A stretch of 64,000 nucleotides of DNA from contig JADLZK010010869.1 of the NCBI GenBank assembly GCA_015847255.1, positions 62,001 through 126,000 of the forward strand, read 5' to 3'. How positions within the stretch are numbered: position 1 is the first letter of the stretch; every line of letters starts with the position of its first letter. A model generated the notes under the pieces. The model did not search any database. It was given only the letters and a program-made list of their open reading frames with translations, and was not told where the DNA came from. Positions 22,304-33,700 of this stretch are shown here, piece after piece. Both the position numbers and the translations under genes were made by a program. The DNA comes from Hyparrhenia diplandra (lineage: Eukaryota; Streptophyta; Magnoliopsida; Poales; Poaceae).

Positions 22304-23640
22304 CTAGTAGAACTCTCCGCGCGTTGCTGCGGGAATGCAAAGTACCATGTGTTCCAAAATAGAAATCGTGTAGGAAGGAACTTTTTTTTTGCAACGGGAA
22401 GGAATAGATATATGTGTTTGCTTTAAAAATACAAAGGGTTGTCATCTCATGGATGCTTGTAATATACTACTTTTAATAAAGCTGACCCAATAAGGTATTT
22501 CGGTAATTTGATGTTACAATTTAAGTGGATATTTGATTGATGAATAAAAGATGTGAACTACGTATATGTAAGTTTATGGAAATAAAAGTGGCATTAGTGG
22601 AAAGGGAAAAAACTATATAATGTAATAGCATACACATTACACGTAGATATCATGAAACAAAATTACATGATCAGAGAATATAATTCATTTATGGCGCAGC
22701 AGTAATACGGCACAAACTAATAAGACTTCTACTTAGAGGACCGATGGTTCTTGATTCTTGAAAGCCTGTAAACAGAAAGCATATGTGTTATTGTTGACTG
22801 GATGATACTTCGTTCATACCATGGCTAAATCTATCGAGCAATGGTGTATTTATCAACTCTACCGTATTCCATGATACATATACACGGAGGACGAAGGCAG
22901 CTCACCGGCGCGAGGAGGAAGGGCCATGGCTCGGCGGGTTGTGGGCACTGGCGCTCGGCAGTTGATCGAGGTTTCCGCCGGCTGCTCGTGTCATTATATA
23001 ACCTTAATGAAATGAATGATTCCTGATGCTTGTGCAGATGATTTCCCAAATCCATCTGAAATCTGATTTTTTTTTCCCTAGTCCAAGGACAATTGATTGA
23101 ATGGGTGAGTGCTCGATCACCACTCGTCGCGGAGCTTGAGCAGGAAGCACTCGTTGTCCTCCTCGGCAGTGAGCACATGGCGCTCGATAAGGTTCTTGCG
23201 CTCCTGCATGCCGAGCCGGTGTCGACCACCTCAATGCCACCCACGTCGCTCCGCCCGGACCCCCGCAACGACGACGCCGTCCGCCGCATGCTCCCCGTGG
23301 CGATGCTCCCCATCCGCACATCCATCCTCGCTTGGCCGCCCTCACAGGTCACAACAACCTATGCTGGACTGCCAGACCCTTCCCTTGACTCTTTGTTCTT
23401 TTGTCTCTACCGTAGCTGAGGCATGGGCGCAAGTGCTCGTGTCATTATATAACCTCAGGGCAACAGCCCTCTTGATGGTTGAGTACATTTCTACAAATGT
23501 GATGATTCAATTCCTTTCGCATGCGTTTGCGTCCTGGTGGATTATTATTATTGTGGTGGAACAAATCAATTGTTGGTCTCGAAGGATTCCATGCAGTTAT
23601 GGCTAATCAGTTACAGGAGATGAGGAGATTAACAAACGTA
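22304..23640 (-). mobile_element. Helitron-like 3' end and body
   Basis: On minus the sequence ends CCCGCAGCAACGCGCGGAG, then TTCTACTAG followed by T. This is the GC-rich terminal hairpin and CTAG terminus typical of rice Helitrons inserted between A and T. The 5' TC terminus was not found, so the right boundary given is only a lower estimate. A host-gene fragment lies within. Confidence 0.5.
23110..23320 (-). pseudogene. PDR/ABCG transporter N-terminal fragment
   Basis: On minus two adjacent frames match the N-terminal region of plant pleiotropic-drug-resistance ABC transporters. The first is SMRRTASSLRGSG, typical of the extreme N-terminus. The second is MQERKNLIERHVLTAEEDN followed by ECFLLKLRD, the conserved segment ahead of the first nucleotide-binding domain. 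A frameshift divides them, and the middle motif expected in full-length proteins (DDEEALRWAALE-type) is missing. The full protein would be a plasma-membrane exporter of about 1,400 residues; only some 60 remain. This is presumably a captured gene piece. Confidence 0.7.
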
Positions 23641-24958
23641 TTGATAGCTTGTGTTGCATGCATGCATGGAGATAGTTACTACCGATGGCCGGCCGATGGA
23701 CATGGAGGGGCAATGCATGGAAGGAAGGTCAATAACTGAAACAGAAACTGATGGGTTACCTATGTGGCATGCCTGCATGCTCAGAGAACTCCTAAGTGGG
23801 GGTTTCCCATATAGAAGTTTTAGATTCACTTGTTTGGGAAGGTCACATACTCATAAGTATATTAGTATACATGCCCTCATTATTCCCCTTTTACTTTCCT
23901 AGGGCTACACATGGGTGAGGTGCATAGACATTCCAGGAATTTTAGAGATACGTGGAATACATATTTTCCTACTCATGGAGTCTAGGGTTTGCGGATTTAT
24001 TCCCAGAGAAAATGTAAACCATGCTCATGCATAAATATACTTCCATAATTTAAAGTCTAGATCGAGAATACATACCTTGGCCACCATAAGCTCGACAAGC
24101 AACAAACAAGAGGGAGTCTAATTTCTATATGGTGGATTTTTATGCAAGGTTTTTCGAAAACAGGGGTTTGGTTTGGCGGAAAGTAGATCAAGTTTTAGTT
24201 TATTTCGAAAAGTTTAAATTTTTAGTGAATTTTAAAATGATGCAAAAACACGGGTGTTACAAGTACTATTGCCGTGGAGTCTGCGGTCAATGCGGCGTGG
24301 GGGCCACAACCCCGGGCGCGTCGGACGGTCAGAGGCAGGCAGAAGTGTTCTGGCTCGTCGCAGAAGTGTCCGTCCGTGGCAGTGTTGGTCAGGTCAGTAG
24401 TCTGATGAAAGATGTTTCCCTCTGACCATTGCGCACGGTGGAGTTGCCGTTCTGTCAACCACCATCAGTAATTTCTTTGCCATGCGACGACCCATCAATC
24501 GATCCAATGGGAAAGCGACGGCTTGGCGTCACTGTTCAACCTAAAGCCTGGCCTACCGCACAACGCGTCCGGGGATTTCCCTGTCACGAATAAGTTGGGC
24601 ACTGGAAGGATGCATAGACAAGAATATCGATACTGCATGCACACGTGCAGCCCCGTTGCGTCCCAATTTGCCAATATCGATACTCCTTTAGTGTTTCATG
24701 TTTTGTACTGTAAACCTAGTTATCGTAAGTGTTTTATTTTTGTAGACAAGAATATTATCGTTTTTCATTTAGAGTTAACTCGTCTTATCTATACACAAGT
24801 CAATTGAGGCGTGCACTTATGCAGGCACAACGGCACAACGCCATTGAGAAGCTGGTGGCGACGAAGCCATTTTTATAGTTTTATTATCATTTTCCTATTT
24901 ATTTTACCGAGAGAGAGAAAAATTGTTCGCTACTGTACTATATATAGTATATATAAAG
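23641..24958. other. Intergenic or transposon debris
   Basis: No coding evidence. Around 24235-24260 the sequence AAAAACACGGGTGTTACA resembles the GGGTGTTACA terminus of gypsy LTRs (compare 3661-3670), so a short LTR remnant may end there. The rest is unassigned. Confidence 0.3.
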
Positions 24959-26031
24959 TTTCTTAGACTACCCGCACAAGCTCATGCAAATGCATCCAGT
25001 AAACGCGTATACCGGATGGGGATTCTGCAGCGGGACTTGCATCCAATCCGCTATCCAACCGGACGACTCCTCCATCCGTAATACCGTGCGCCACGGAACG
25101 TTAGGTACCGGCCGCCGGCCCCCACCACGTGGTTGCGGCGTCTGCGAGAGTGGGAAGGGCGGCGGAGCAGAGCAGAGCAGCGGCGGTGAACCGCCACGCC
25201 GCCACCCGCGTCTCATGCTGCTCAGGTTGTCGTCATCATTGAGGCTAAGCGAAGAACGCCGCCGCCCAACCGCAGGGCGCCCGCGCAGCCGCCGCCACGA
25301 AGCTTCTTCCACGCATGGCGCCGCCGGGCGTGGTGGCGAGCCCCGAGCTCCACCACGCCCCCTATTTGGCTAACAGGAAAGACCATTTCCGACGCCGTCT
25401 TTCCCGTGATAGCTATGCCGTGAGTTACTACACGGGAATGCCTTTTCGCCGATTCCGCCAGATTGGGCCGAATTGACACGCCGATTGGGGAATCGGAGGA
25501 GGAAGGAGGGGAGGCGGTCGGCGCGGGCGGCGGCGGCCGGGCGGCGGGCGTGGTCGCGCCCCCGGGCAGGCGGCGCGGGCGACGGGCGCTGGTGGAGGCA
25601 GCGGCGCGCGGGCGCAGGGCCCGGAGGAGAAGGCCTAGAGCTGAAAACGATAGATATGTTTTTATTTCTTGCTTATCCCCTAGAGATTACATGCCTCTTG
25701 CTTATATAGCCCGACTAGTGGGACTTGTAATCTAAGCAATCTCTATAAGGCTTCCTTTATATGATTGGAATACCTTTTACAAGAAATTTTCCTATTTTAT
25801 TATTTCCTAATAAGGGTCTCCCTTATAGATGAGATAGCCCCTTGCACACCAAAATTACCTAAGATAATCCTAACTTGAAGACGGCAAACTCGAATCGTAT
25901 GGAAGAAGGCAAGCGGCGGCGGTAGGGGCCGGCCTGCCCCACCGCGCCAAGCCCCCTCCCGGGCCGGCGGCCGTCGCGTTTGGCTAATTAGCCACTTTCG
26001 GCTGGCCCAGCTCGTTCATGATATTTCCCCA

Positions 26032-26746
26032 CCGCTCGACGAGGCGGGCGTGGCCCACGTGCTGCCTAACCCACCAGGTGGTGGCGAAAAGCACGCCGAA
26101 TGGGGAAGTGATAATGCCAAAGCCCGAAGTAGAGGATGAGAGGGCCGCTCTTGTCGTTGTCGCCGTTGTCGATGTTGGAGTCCTTGTCGGAGAAGGAGAA
26201 GTCGAGGTGGAAATCGCCGAAGAAGGCACCGAACTTGAAGCTCATCGGTGGCTGCACGAAGGACGCCCGCCGCATGCACGATGCATGACGGAGGGCCGAG
26301 GGTGCCCGACATCTCGAGCATCTGGCGAATCGGAGGTGGAGTCGGGTAGGTGTAAGTTGCCGGTACTTTCACCTTTGCATGGAGGTGCCCGCAGTAGACG
26401 TGTCGGAAGTCGTGAGGCGGCGACGCAGGTGAAGTCGAGGAGGCAGCCGTGAGAGGAGGTCACAGGCGTGCCGGGCGGAAGGCCCCCCGCTTCTCCTTTG
26501 TCCACGGTGCGCCAACCGTGATGTTGTCGACGCGGAAGAAGACTTCGCCGTTGTTGTCGAAGAGGAGGACAGTTGCACCCTCGATCCGCTCATCGGGGCG
26601 CTCTTGGAGAAGGAGGACGCCGGCCGGAACGCCCGATCCTCACGAGGGCGATTGGGGAGGTGGAAGCCCATCGCTACGCCGCGCGGTGGAACGTTTTCGC
26701 CAAAGATGAAGTCCTCGAGGAGCTCAAGCAAGGAATGTAGTAACGG
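26032..26746 (-). pseudogene. Unidentified coding remnant inside the gypsy element
   Basis: Minus frames contain non-random protein-like text: KFGAFFGDFHLDFSFSDKD near 26230 and VLLFDNNGEVFFRVDN near 26550, in different frames. It could be a captured host-gene piece or an element-specific protein. I do not recognise the family and give no function. Confidence 0.35.
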
Positions 26747-28656
26747 TGAAAGTACCTCACGATGCCGTAGCGTAGACTCCATTCTGGCGCAGTTGAGCCC
26801 AGCTCGATTGCACTTGAGATGATTCCGAGCTCTTTGTTCGAAGTTGTGCCCACTTGCGCTGATCATGTTGTGCGTTGTCATCCCTCGATGTCCTCCCCGA
26901 AATCTCATGCTTGGTTTTGGAAATTGATGACACACTTGTGGACTAATCCTTTGCTCTAAGTGATGACTATGAGATAGGATTAGATGGATGACGAGGAGCA
27001 TGATGATCATGAACATGGACGATGATGATGGACATGATGGATTGTCAAGCTCGGTGATCGGCTTGAGAGGAACCCGGGAGATCAAGGCAAAGGTATACTT
27101 GATAGGGTTTTCCTTTTGGTGATCAAGACACGATAGAGCGTGTGATCACATTATAGGAGAGATAGCCGACTATCAAGAGGGGATGCCGCGACAATCCTTT
27201 GGTGAAGTGCTTCTAGGTCCAATTGACTTGCATATGCATTTAGGATTGAGAGCACTAACTTCGTTCTTGTCTAACCGATCGCGATATGCTAACACAAGTG
27301 CTCATGGGACATTTCGACGTGTTGGCAACTCAAGACAAGAAGCGAAACTTGGAAAGATGGAAAGACGACGACGCAGTGATGAAGAGGAATATTTTGTACC
27401 GCGACGGACGCTGGGCGCTAGCTGGCGGGCGCCAGCAGCAAAGGCAAATATTCAAAATCGGGGCGCCGACGCGTCGGCGGTTCGCGCCGACGCGACCCAA
27501 ACCAACCCGCGTGGCCGCGCTGCGGGAGACCGTCGTCGAAGATTTGAACGGCGCCGACGCTGGCGCGGGGCGCGCCCCAGCTGGGCGCCGTGACGCAGTC
27601 CGAAGCCATGTCGGGAGGCCCCGCAGACGCCACCGACGCTGGCGTCCGGCGTGGCGCGGCCGCAAGATGCTTTGGGCGCTGGCGGCGTCCGGCATGGCGG
27701 CGAAGGAGGCACTTTTGGACCAACGGCTCTATTTCGACTTGGGGTCTATATATAGTGCCATGGCGGTTCATTTGAGTCTCTCTTGCACATTTCAACAGCC
27801 TAACTCATTTGTGAGCTTGTGAGACTCCTCTCCACTCATCTCTTGACCCTAACCGATTCTTGGGTGAGATTGAGAGTGTTAGAAGTGCATTGCTTGATTG
27901 TCTTGCATCTAGAGGCACTTCAACCTTGGAGAAGCCGCGGGATCTTGTTTCTCTTGGGAATTTGCTTGGTTCCCTAGCGGCTTGGAGCAAGAGGCGGTGT
28001 TGAGCTCGATTGGAGCTTGTTCGAGGCCACACCGGTGGTGATTGTGAGGGGTTGAGCCTTACCCCGCGGGAGGTTCGCGAAAGGCATCACTAGTGGATTG
28101 CTCGTGGCTTGTTGGACCCTCTCTTCGATCGGTTGCTTGAGCTCCCACCGGGGATTTGGCATTGTCCATTGCTTAGCATCCGTCAAGTGAGTGTGTCGCC
28201 ACAACGGGACTAGCGCACCGGCAAGCACGTGAACCTCGGTGAAAAATCATCGTGTCACTTGTTCTTGCTCGTTGGAGATTTTCGATGATCACGGTGATTG
28301 GCTACAACCTCGACACTACACCGGTGGTATTGTATTCTAGCACTCCTTCGCTTTACTTAGTAGTATATCTTGTTAGGGTGCTAGTTGTCTCTCTTGCTAG
28401 ATTGTGTAGTTTGCCTAGTCTTGTTAGTTCCTAGTTGGTAATCTAGTTAGAATATCTTGTCCACCTAGGAGTAACTTAGCAACCTAGCCTTTGCTTGTGA
28501 TTAGAGATATTAGAATTGCTAGGAGGCTTGCGTATTTAGCTTGAAGCATTTGCATTTGTGCTACGCCGTCTTATTTACTAACCGTCTTGCTTAGTGTTGT
28601 TTCTAGTTTTTTTAAAATAGGCTATTCACCCCCCCTCTAGCCATTAGGACCTTTCA
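26747..28656 (+). repeat. Copia (SIRE-like) LTR, apparently solo
   Basis: The segment has inverted termini TGAAAG and CTTTCA. It contains a GGTTTTGGAAATTGATGACA motif (about 26912) and a terminal CTATTCACCCCCCCTCTAG run (about 28622) that I associate with grass SIRE/Maximus copia LTRs. A TATA box (TATATATAG, 27747) on plus is followed by leader-like sequence. No matching second LTR is visible, and no clear target duplication was found. It interrupts the gag-bearing element. Confidence 0.5.
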
Positions 28657-29729
28657 CCTCCATGGCAATAGCAAGACGTTCTTTGCCCCGGCATGCGGTC
28701 ACACTGAGGGCAGCCGCTATGTCGCCGTCGAGGCCTCCCGGGTGCCCGTGGCGAGCTGCCGCCTTGGTGCTGGTGATAGCATCCTCAGTGGCGTTGTCGG
28801 GCTCGTCGTCGTTGTAGCGGCGGGCAAGGTCGATGGCCTCCTCCAATGAACGAGGCTCGAACCATTCGAGCTCATTGCTAAAATGTCTCGCGGAGGCCTT
28901 CCATGAAGAGTCCGACACGGTGGCGCTGTCCTCGAGTTCCATGCGTAGTGCATAGTTCTCGAAGTCGTTGATGTAGTTGATCGCCTTGCCTCCTCGAAGG
29001 CGGCGCAGACGCCCCGGTGTCGAGGTAGCCGGGCGGGCCGGTGGTTGCGAGGCGGTGCGTGAACTCATCCCACTTGATTGGGGAGTTCGTCTTGGACAGA
29101 TCCATGAACCAGACCGCAGCAATACCAACGAGGTGGAAAGTAGCATAACTCACGAGTCGGCAGGGGCTCCTCCTCATTGCTGGAAGAAGAGTTCCGCAGC
29201 TGCGCCGAGGTCCGGATCATCGGTGCCGCCGTACTCCTTTGATTTTGCGACGCGTGATGTAGCAAGGGGGACGTGATGCGGATGGCACCATCCGGGCGCC
29301 GCGGTGGTGCTCGGGAGAGGGGGGTGCCGCGGTTGGCACCGTCTCGCCGGGCGCCCCGCACGCTGCAGTGTCGGTGGAGAGGAGGAGCAGCCGGTGCTCG
29401 CTGGGTCGCCGAGGGTGGTGTTGAAGATGGCGGAGCATCACCCGCAACGCCATCTTCCTCCTGCCGGAGGATAGCAAGGTCGGAGCCATCGACGGAGTCC
29501 GCGGCAGGGGGGGGGTGGCCAAGGCCGAGGCGCCCGGCCCTATGCCGGGCGGCGGCGGCCGTTCGCCGTCCTCCCGGCGCCGTGACGTGTGGGGGTTCCA
29601 AACGTGAGGAAGACGTACTCCATCCGGCGTAGGCGAAGTCTCGATGTCGTCGCCGGCGCCCATCGATCCCGCGCAATGGACGCCGAGGAGCTCCTTTCGC
29701 CGCGTTGAACTCCATGATCTCGGAAGCCA
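28657..29729 (-). pseudogene. Gag remnant of the nested gypsy element
   Basis: The minus start at 29729 reads MASEIMEFNAAKGAPRR. Further on, separate frames carry a gag-like core: FHLVGIAAVWFMDLS and IKWDEFTHRL, then INDFENYALRMEL and SLEEAIDLARRYND. The order and spacing fit a plant Ty3/gypsy capsid domain, broken by at least one frameshift near 29060-28990. The frame is cut at 28657 by the inserted LTR. Confidence 0.65.
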
Positions 29730-30368
29730 TGGGTGGTGGGTGGATTGTAGTGGTCTCCGGATACTGGGGTATTTGCCGATTCCGGCTAGATTGGGCCGGA
29801 ATTGACACGCCGATTGGGGAATCGGAGGAGGAAGGAGGCGGCGGCGGCCGCGGCGACGGCGGCGGGTGGAGGCGGCGGCGGGTGCGAGGGCCTGGAGGAG
29901 AAGGCCTAGAGTCGAAAACGATAGATATGTTTTATTTCTTGCTTATCCCCTAGAGATTACATGCCTCTTGCTTATATAGCCCGACTAGTGGGACTTGTAA
30001 TCTAAGCAATCTCTATAAGGTTTCCTTATATGATTGGAATACCTTTTACAAGAAATTTTCCTATTTTATTATTTCCTAATAAGGGTCTCCCTTATAGATG
30101 AGATAGCCCCTTGCACACCAAAATTACCTAAGATAATCCTAACTTGAAGACGAAGCAAACTCGGAATCGCACGGAAGAAGGCAAGCGGCGGCGGGGGGCC
30201 GGCCTGCCCCCCTGCCCCGCGCCCTGGCCCCTCCCGGGCCGGGCGTCGCGTTTGCCCAATTAGCCACTTTCGGGCTGGCCCAGTTCTGGTTCATGACACT
30301 TTCCCGGTGGGGAAAGACCATTTCCCATGAGCGTCGCACTCACGGGAAAGAGGGCGAGTCCGGTAGTG

Positions 30369-30699
30369 GTTGAAATATTACTATGAATTCAGTTTTGGTT
30401 GTTGTACTAGACTATATTTGATGAAATTTTAAATGGCAGATGTTGTTCCTTGCTTGGGCTTTCTACCGAATGGACGCATTATGTTTTACTGTTCTTTTTG
30501 TATTCAGATGTTGACCAACTCTCATCTGTTAGATAAAAAAATGGGAGCTGGACGACCATAATTTGCTGATTTATGAGGCAGCAACTACACATACTTAATT
30601 ATTTTTCATAATTATTAGTTACCATGTACACATCAACTTCAAAATAATGGAACACGCATATTTCTCAGATTTTGGGTGAAAAATAATCTTTACACGCTT
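30369..30699. other. Intergenic, no feature
   Basis: AT-rich sequence between the CACTA end and the SINE; nothing recognised. Confidence 0.4.
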
Positions 30700-30711
30700 C
30701 TTATTGCCAAA

Positions 30712-31330
30712 GGGTGCTTAGTCCGGTTGGCTAAGTCAGTCGAGCGGCACTCCACAGTCCCTGAATTCGAATCCCCGTGAGAGCGAATTTCAAGTTGTGG
30801 TTAAAAAAATTCCCTCGTCCCCCGTGTGCCAAAGCACTACTCCCTCCGGCCCTATAATAAACGTAGTTCTCGCTTCCCAAGGAAACACTGCCGGCAATTA
30901 TTTATTAAAATAGGATTAATATTTATATTATATAATTAGTATCATTGGAAAGATCTTTTGATCTAGTTTTTTAATAAATTTATTTGAAGATTTAAATCTT
31001 GTACGTATTTTCTACAAATCGAGTCAAACTTGTGGCACGAACACCCAAAACTGCGTTTAATTTAGGACGGAGGGAGTAGTTAAGAGCTCGCCCAGTCCCG
31101 TATGGATCGAAATGTGGGTTCTGGTTGGTATACCGGCTCTTGGGTTGAGTGTAATTCTCGCCCCGGTCTTCTTAAAAAAGGATTGAGGATCGTAATTCCC
31201 ATGAGCTTGAAGCTCCTAGTGTCAGGGCGGGATTGGGGTTCGGGGATTTTCTCGGCCGGGAAAGCCGAGGTTTCTTCTTAAGAACAATGCCGGTGGGGCG
31301 GTCTTTCCCCACCCGACCGTTTTTTTTTTT
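30712..31330 (+). mobile_element. tRNA-derived SINE with T-rich tail
   Basis: Begins GGGTGCTTAGTCCGGTTGGC with a pol III A-box-like segment, then a B-box-like GAATTCGAATCCCC about 40 bases on. It ends in a T-rich tail (31320-31330). A 12-bp direct repeat with one mismatch flanks it: CTTATTGCCAAA at 30700 and CTTATTGCTAAA at 31331. Such T-tailed tRNA-like SINEs are typical of grasses. The body without the nested MITE is about 380 bp. Confidence 0.8.
30840..31076. mobile_element. Stowaway MITE nested in the SINE
   Basis: 237 bp with ends CTCCCTCCGG and GGACGGAGGGAG and TA target duplications (30838-30839 and 31077-31078). It interrupts the SINE body and is therefore younger than the SINE insertion. 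Confidence 0.9.
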
Positions 31331-31519
31331 CTTATTGCTAAATCGTTAGCATGAAAACTGGGGAATAAATCTGAGCAGCCCGGTTGCCGGTTGGGGGTCT
31401 TCGGGTCAAGACAAATGGCGATGACTGCTTCCGGCGGCGTAGGTGGGGCCATGTGGACATAACGAAAAGTTGCCAACCGGCCGGCCACCGTACTTTTGGT
31501 AACGAGAGAAACTTAGGGA

Positions 31520-31765
31520 AGTGTTTAGTTGGTGAAATATTTTGAGTTCGGATACAAAGCACTTTTTTGTTTGTATTTGATAATTATTGTCCCACCATAG
31601 ATTAACTTGGCTCAAAAGATTCATCTCGTACTTTTCAGTCAAATTGTATAATTAGTTTTTTTATTTATCTACATTTAGTGCTCCATGCATGTGTTAAAAG
31701 ATTCGATGTGACAGAAAAACTGTAGTACTTTTTGGGTTGAGGAATGGGAAGTGAACACCCCACTT
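31520..31765. mobile_element. MITE fragment (shared family, copy 1)
   Basis: Starts GTTTAGTTGGTGAAA and contains TGGCTCAAAAGATTCATCTCG and GATTCGATGTGACAG. In reverse complement this resembles the blocks at 32335-32580 and 57282-57545 (shared CATCACAT, AAATGTA and CTTTTGRGCC motifs). Superfamily not determined. Confidence 0.45.
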
Positions 31766-31896
31766 TAAAAAACTGACTCCGGAAAGCTAGCTACTACTAT
31801 ACTCCCTCCGTCCCGGCCACCGTACTTGGTGGTAACGAGGAAAACTATAGAGAACTTTAGAAAACTGACTCCGGAAAGCTTGCTAGTAGTGGAGTA
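31766..31896 (+). repeat. Short tandem duplication with Stowaway half-site
   Basis: The block containing ACTGACTCCGGAAAGCT followed by CTCCCTCC occurs twice about 97 bp apart (31771 and 31868). A related ATCTGACTCCGGAAAGCAT occurs at about 32610. Confidence 0.6.
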
Positions 31897-32311
31897 CTCC
31901 CTCCATCTCTAAATTCTGATCGTTCTAGCTACAACAACTCATCCCTAAATTCTTGTCGTCCGCTACGGCCGGTAGCTGCACAGCTACGACACAACGTGCC
32001 TGTCATATCCCTTCCCCCGGTGTGGTGGCCTCACATCCCCACGCACCCCTGTACTTGCTGATTATTTTTGTGATTTTTTATTTGTAGAACGAGAGTGGCA
32101 AGGTGGAGATGGACATTGTAAAGTATAAAAAATATGGGTGTGGGTGTCCGGCACCCCTGTATTGTCAAGCCAAAAGGTAATATTAATGGCGTGCCCATCC
32201 AAAACGGCACCGAGTGAATCATTGCAATGGTAGGGGTGTACAGGTCTTTTACCACTTTTCTTGTTTTCCGTGTCCAGCCCTCCGACGACAAGAATATAGG
32301 GATGGAGGGAG
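31897..32311. mobile_element. Stowaway-like MITE carrying extra sequence
   Basis: Ends CTCCCTCCATCTCTAAATTCT and AGAATATAGGGATGGAGGGAG, with TA at both flanks. At 415 bp it is longer than usual, and the middle (about 31990-32280) is not palindromic, which suggests an internal insertion or captured sequence. Confidence 0.65.
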
Positions 32312-32334
32312 TACTCTTACAAGTAATTTGCTAA

Positions 32335-32580
32335 AAAGTTGCAAATTTTTATACTTTTCTCCATCACATCACATTAAATACACTAAAAGACATATATTTG
32401 GAGAATAAAATGTAAGGTAAAAAAAGTTACTAATTACACAGTTTAGATATACATTGCGAGATCTAATCTTTTGAGCCTAGTTACGCCATGATAGGATAAT
32501 ATCTACCACAAACAAACTAAAACATGCTACAGTGTGCTGCAGGAGTTCGAACAGTGCTTTTAGCAAAAAAAATTGCCATC
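32335..32580. mobile_element. MITE fragment (shared family, copy 2)
   Basis: Contains CATCACATCACATTAAATAC and CTAATCTTTTGAGCCTAG and ends GCCATCTAAACAAAG. The last parallels GCCATCTAAACGAGGCC at the end of the 57282-57545 copy. Confidence 0.5.
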
Positions 32581-32983
32581 TAAACAAAGTACTCACAGGT
32601 ACTGGCTACAACAATCTGACTCCGGAAAGCATGCATGACTCACCACCGGCCCACCGTGCTGCGCCGAGAAACCTTTCCAAATAGCTCCTGACTTTTTCAT
32701 ATACAAGCTCATCTTATCCTAAATGAAAAAGCTGTTAACACTTCTCTTTCTACACTTAAAGACTTACGATAACTAGATTTAGTACAAAACTAGAAATCTC
32801 ACTCGTGCAAACTTTTCAGAACAAATATTTCGTTTACCAAAACTTTATGGGTGCGACCTAGGTGCGCAATTAGGAGAACCTATGCTATATATTATATACG
32901 AGGGCTTTAGTAACTTTTTTTCTTCACAACAAGGGCTTTAGTAACTTTTTTTTTTTTGACAACAAAACGTGATTTGCATTGCA

Positions 32984-33700
32984 TTAGCAGCAAGATGCTG
33001 CTGTAACAGATACACGGTTTATGTTTACAGAATAGAGTGCATCCATGAAGGGGCACTCTGAATCATGATTGGGATACACACAAATCCCATGTTCCTGCAT
33101 TTCTAAAGAAACATGTTGAAGTGCTTGTTTTGCCAGTTGATCCGCCATTTGGTTGTCCTTCCTTCTAATATGATGGACCTCGAAGTTTCTTTGGAGGATG
33201 GCATTAATGATCTCTTGTGTATAGGGTTTGATCCTCCAATCTGGAGGATTCCCATGATCCTGTCCGTTGATGTAGTCCACCAGCATTTGGTTACCCACCA
33301 GGAAGTTGGCTTCTCGAATCTGCAACCTGTTCATAGTTTGAATTGCTAAATCAAGTGCTGCGGCCTCAGCCATGATGACTGAAGAAGCTTCAGTCATGGA
33401 CGCCTTGATGAATATGGAGAGGGGCGGGGTTATGCCGGTGTTGACTATAAAAACTCCCAGTCCTGCTCTTGTTGTACCTGCATGTTGAGAATTCGGTCTA
33501 ATGGAAGCATCAGTGTAGCATCTAAAACCGTGTAAATCAGTAGGGTGTTGGAGTGTGGGCGCCGCATGTCCTGTAGGGTAGTCCGTACCTGCATTCAAAT
33601 GGGAGCTGGAACTCATACCTTGGCTGTCATTAAGTCCCAGTGGTTGAGAGGTGTTGTGATTTCCTCCCCATGTGGAAGCCCCGGATTGTGGTTCCGACAT
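32984..33700 (-). pseudogene. LINE RNase H-like domain
   Basis: This frame contains FRCYTDASIRPNSQ and GLGVFI, then AEAAALDLAIQ with the acidic residues of an RNase H fold, and RKDNQMADQLAKQAL near the end. It is the RNase H-type C-terminal domain found in plant L1 retrotransposons. It would remove the RNA strand during target-primed insertion. It is open for 238 codons but has no intact upstream partner. Confidence 0.85.

Larger units (their letters stand above)
25407..30298 (-). mobile_element. Gypsy retrotransposon with gag, nested in CACTA end
   Basis: Two related direct repeats of about 0.5-0.6 kb lie at about 25455-26031 and 29775-30298. On minus each has a TATA box (GGCTATATAAGC) and a downstream AATAAA, as in an LTR. 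The 5' copy begins TGTCATGAACC on minus; the 3' copy is preceded by the purine run CGGTGGGGAAA. The direct repeat CTTTCCCG flanks the whole (25399-25406 and 30299-30306), containing a plausible 5-bp target duplication. Gag remnants occur inside; pol is absent. A further LTR interrupts it. Confidence 0.6.
25379..30368. mobile_element. CACTA transposon end, split by a gypsy insertion
   Basis: Read on minus, the right edge at 30368 starts CACTACCGGACTCGCCC, a CACTA superfamily terminus. It continues into GGGAAA/TTTCCC subterminal repeats (30299-30350). The same repeat style (GAAAGACCATTTCC) occurs at 25377-25398, left of the retroelement, so removing 25407-30298 rejoins a continuous CACTA end. 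The opposite terminus was not found, and no transposase is present. Confidence 0.55.
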
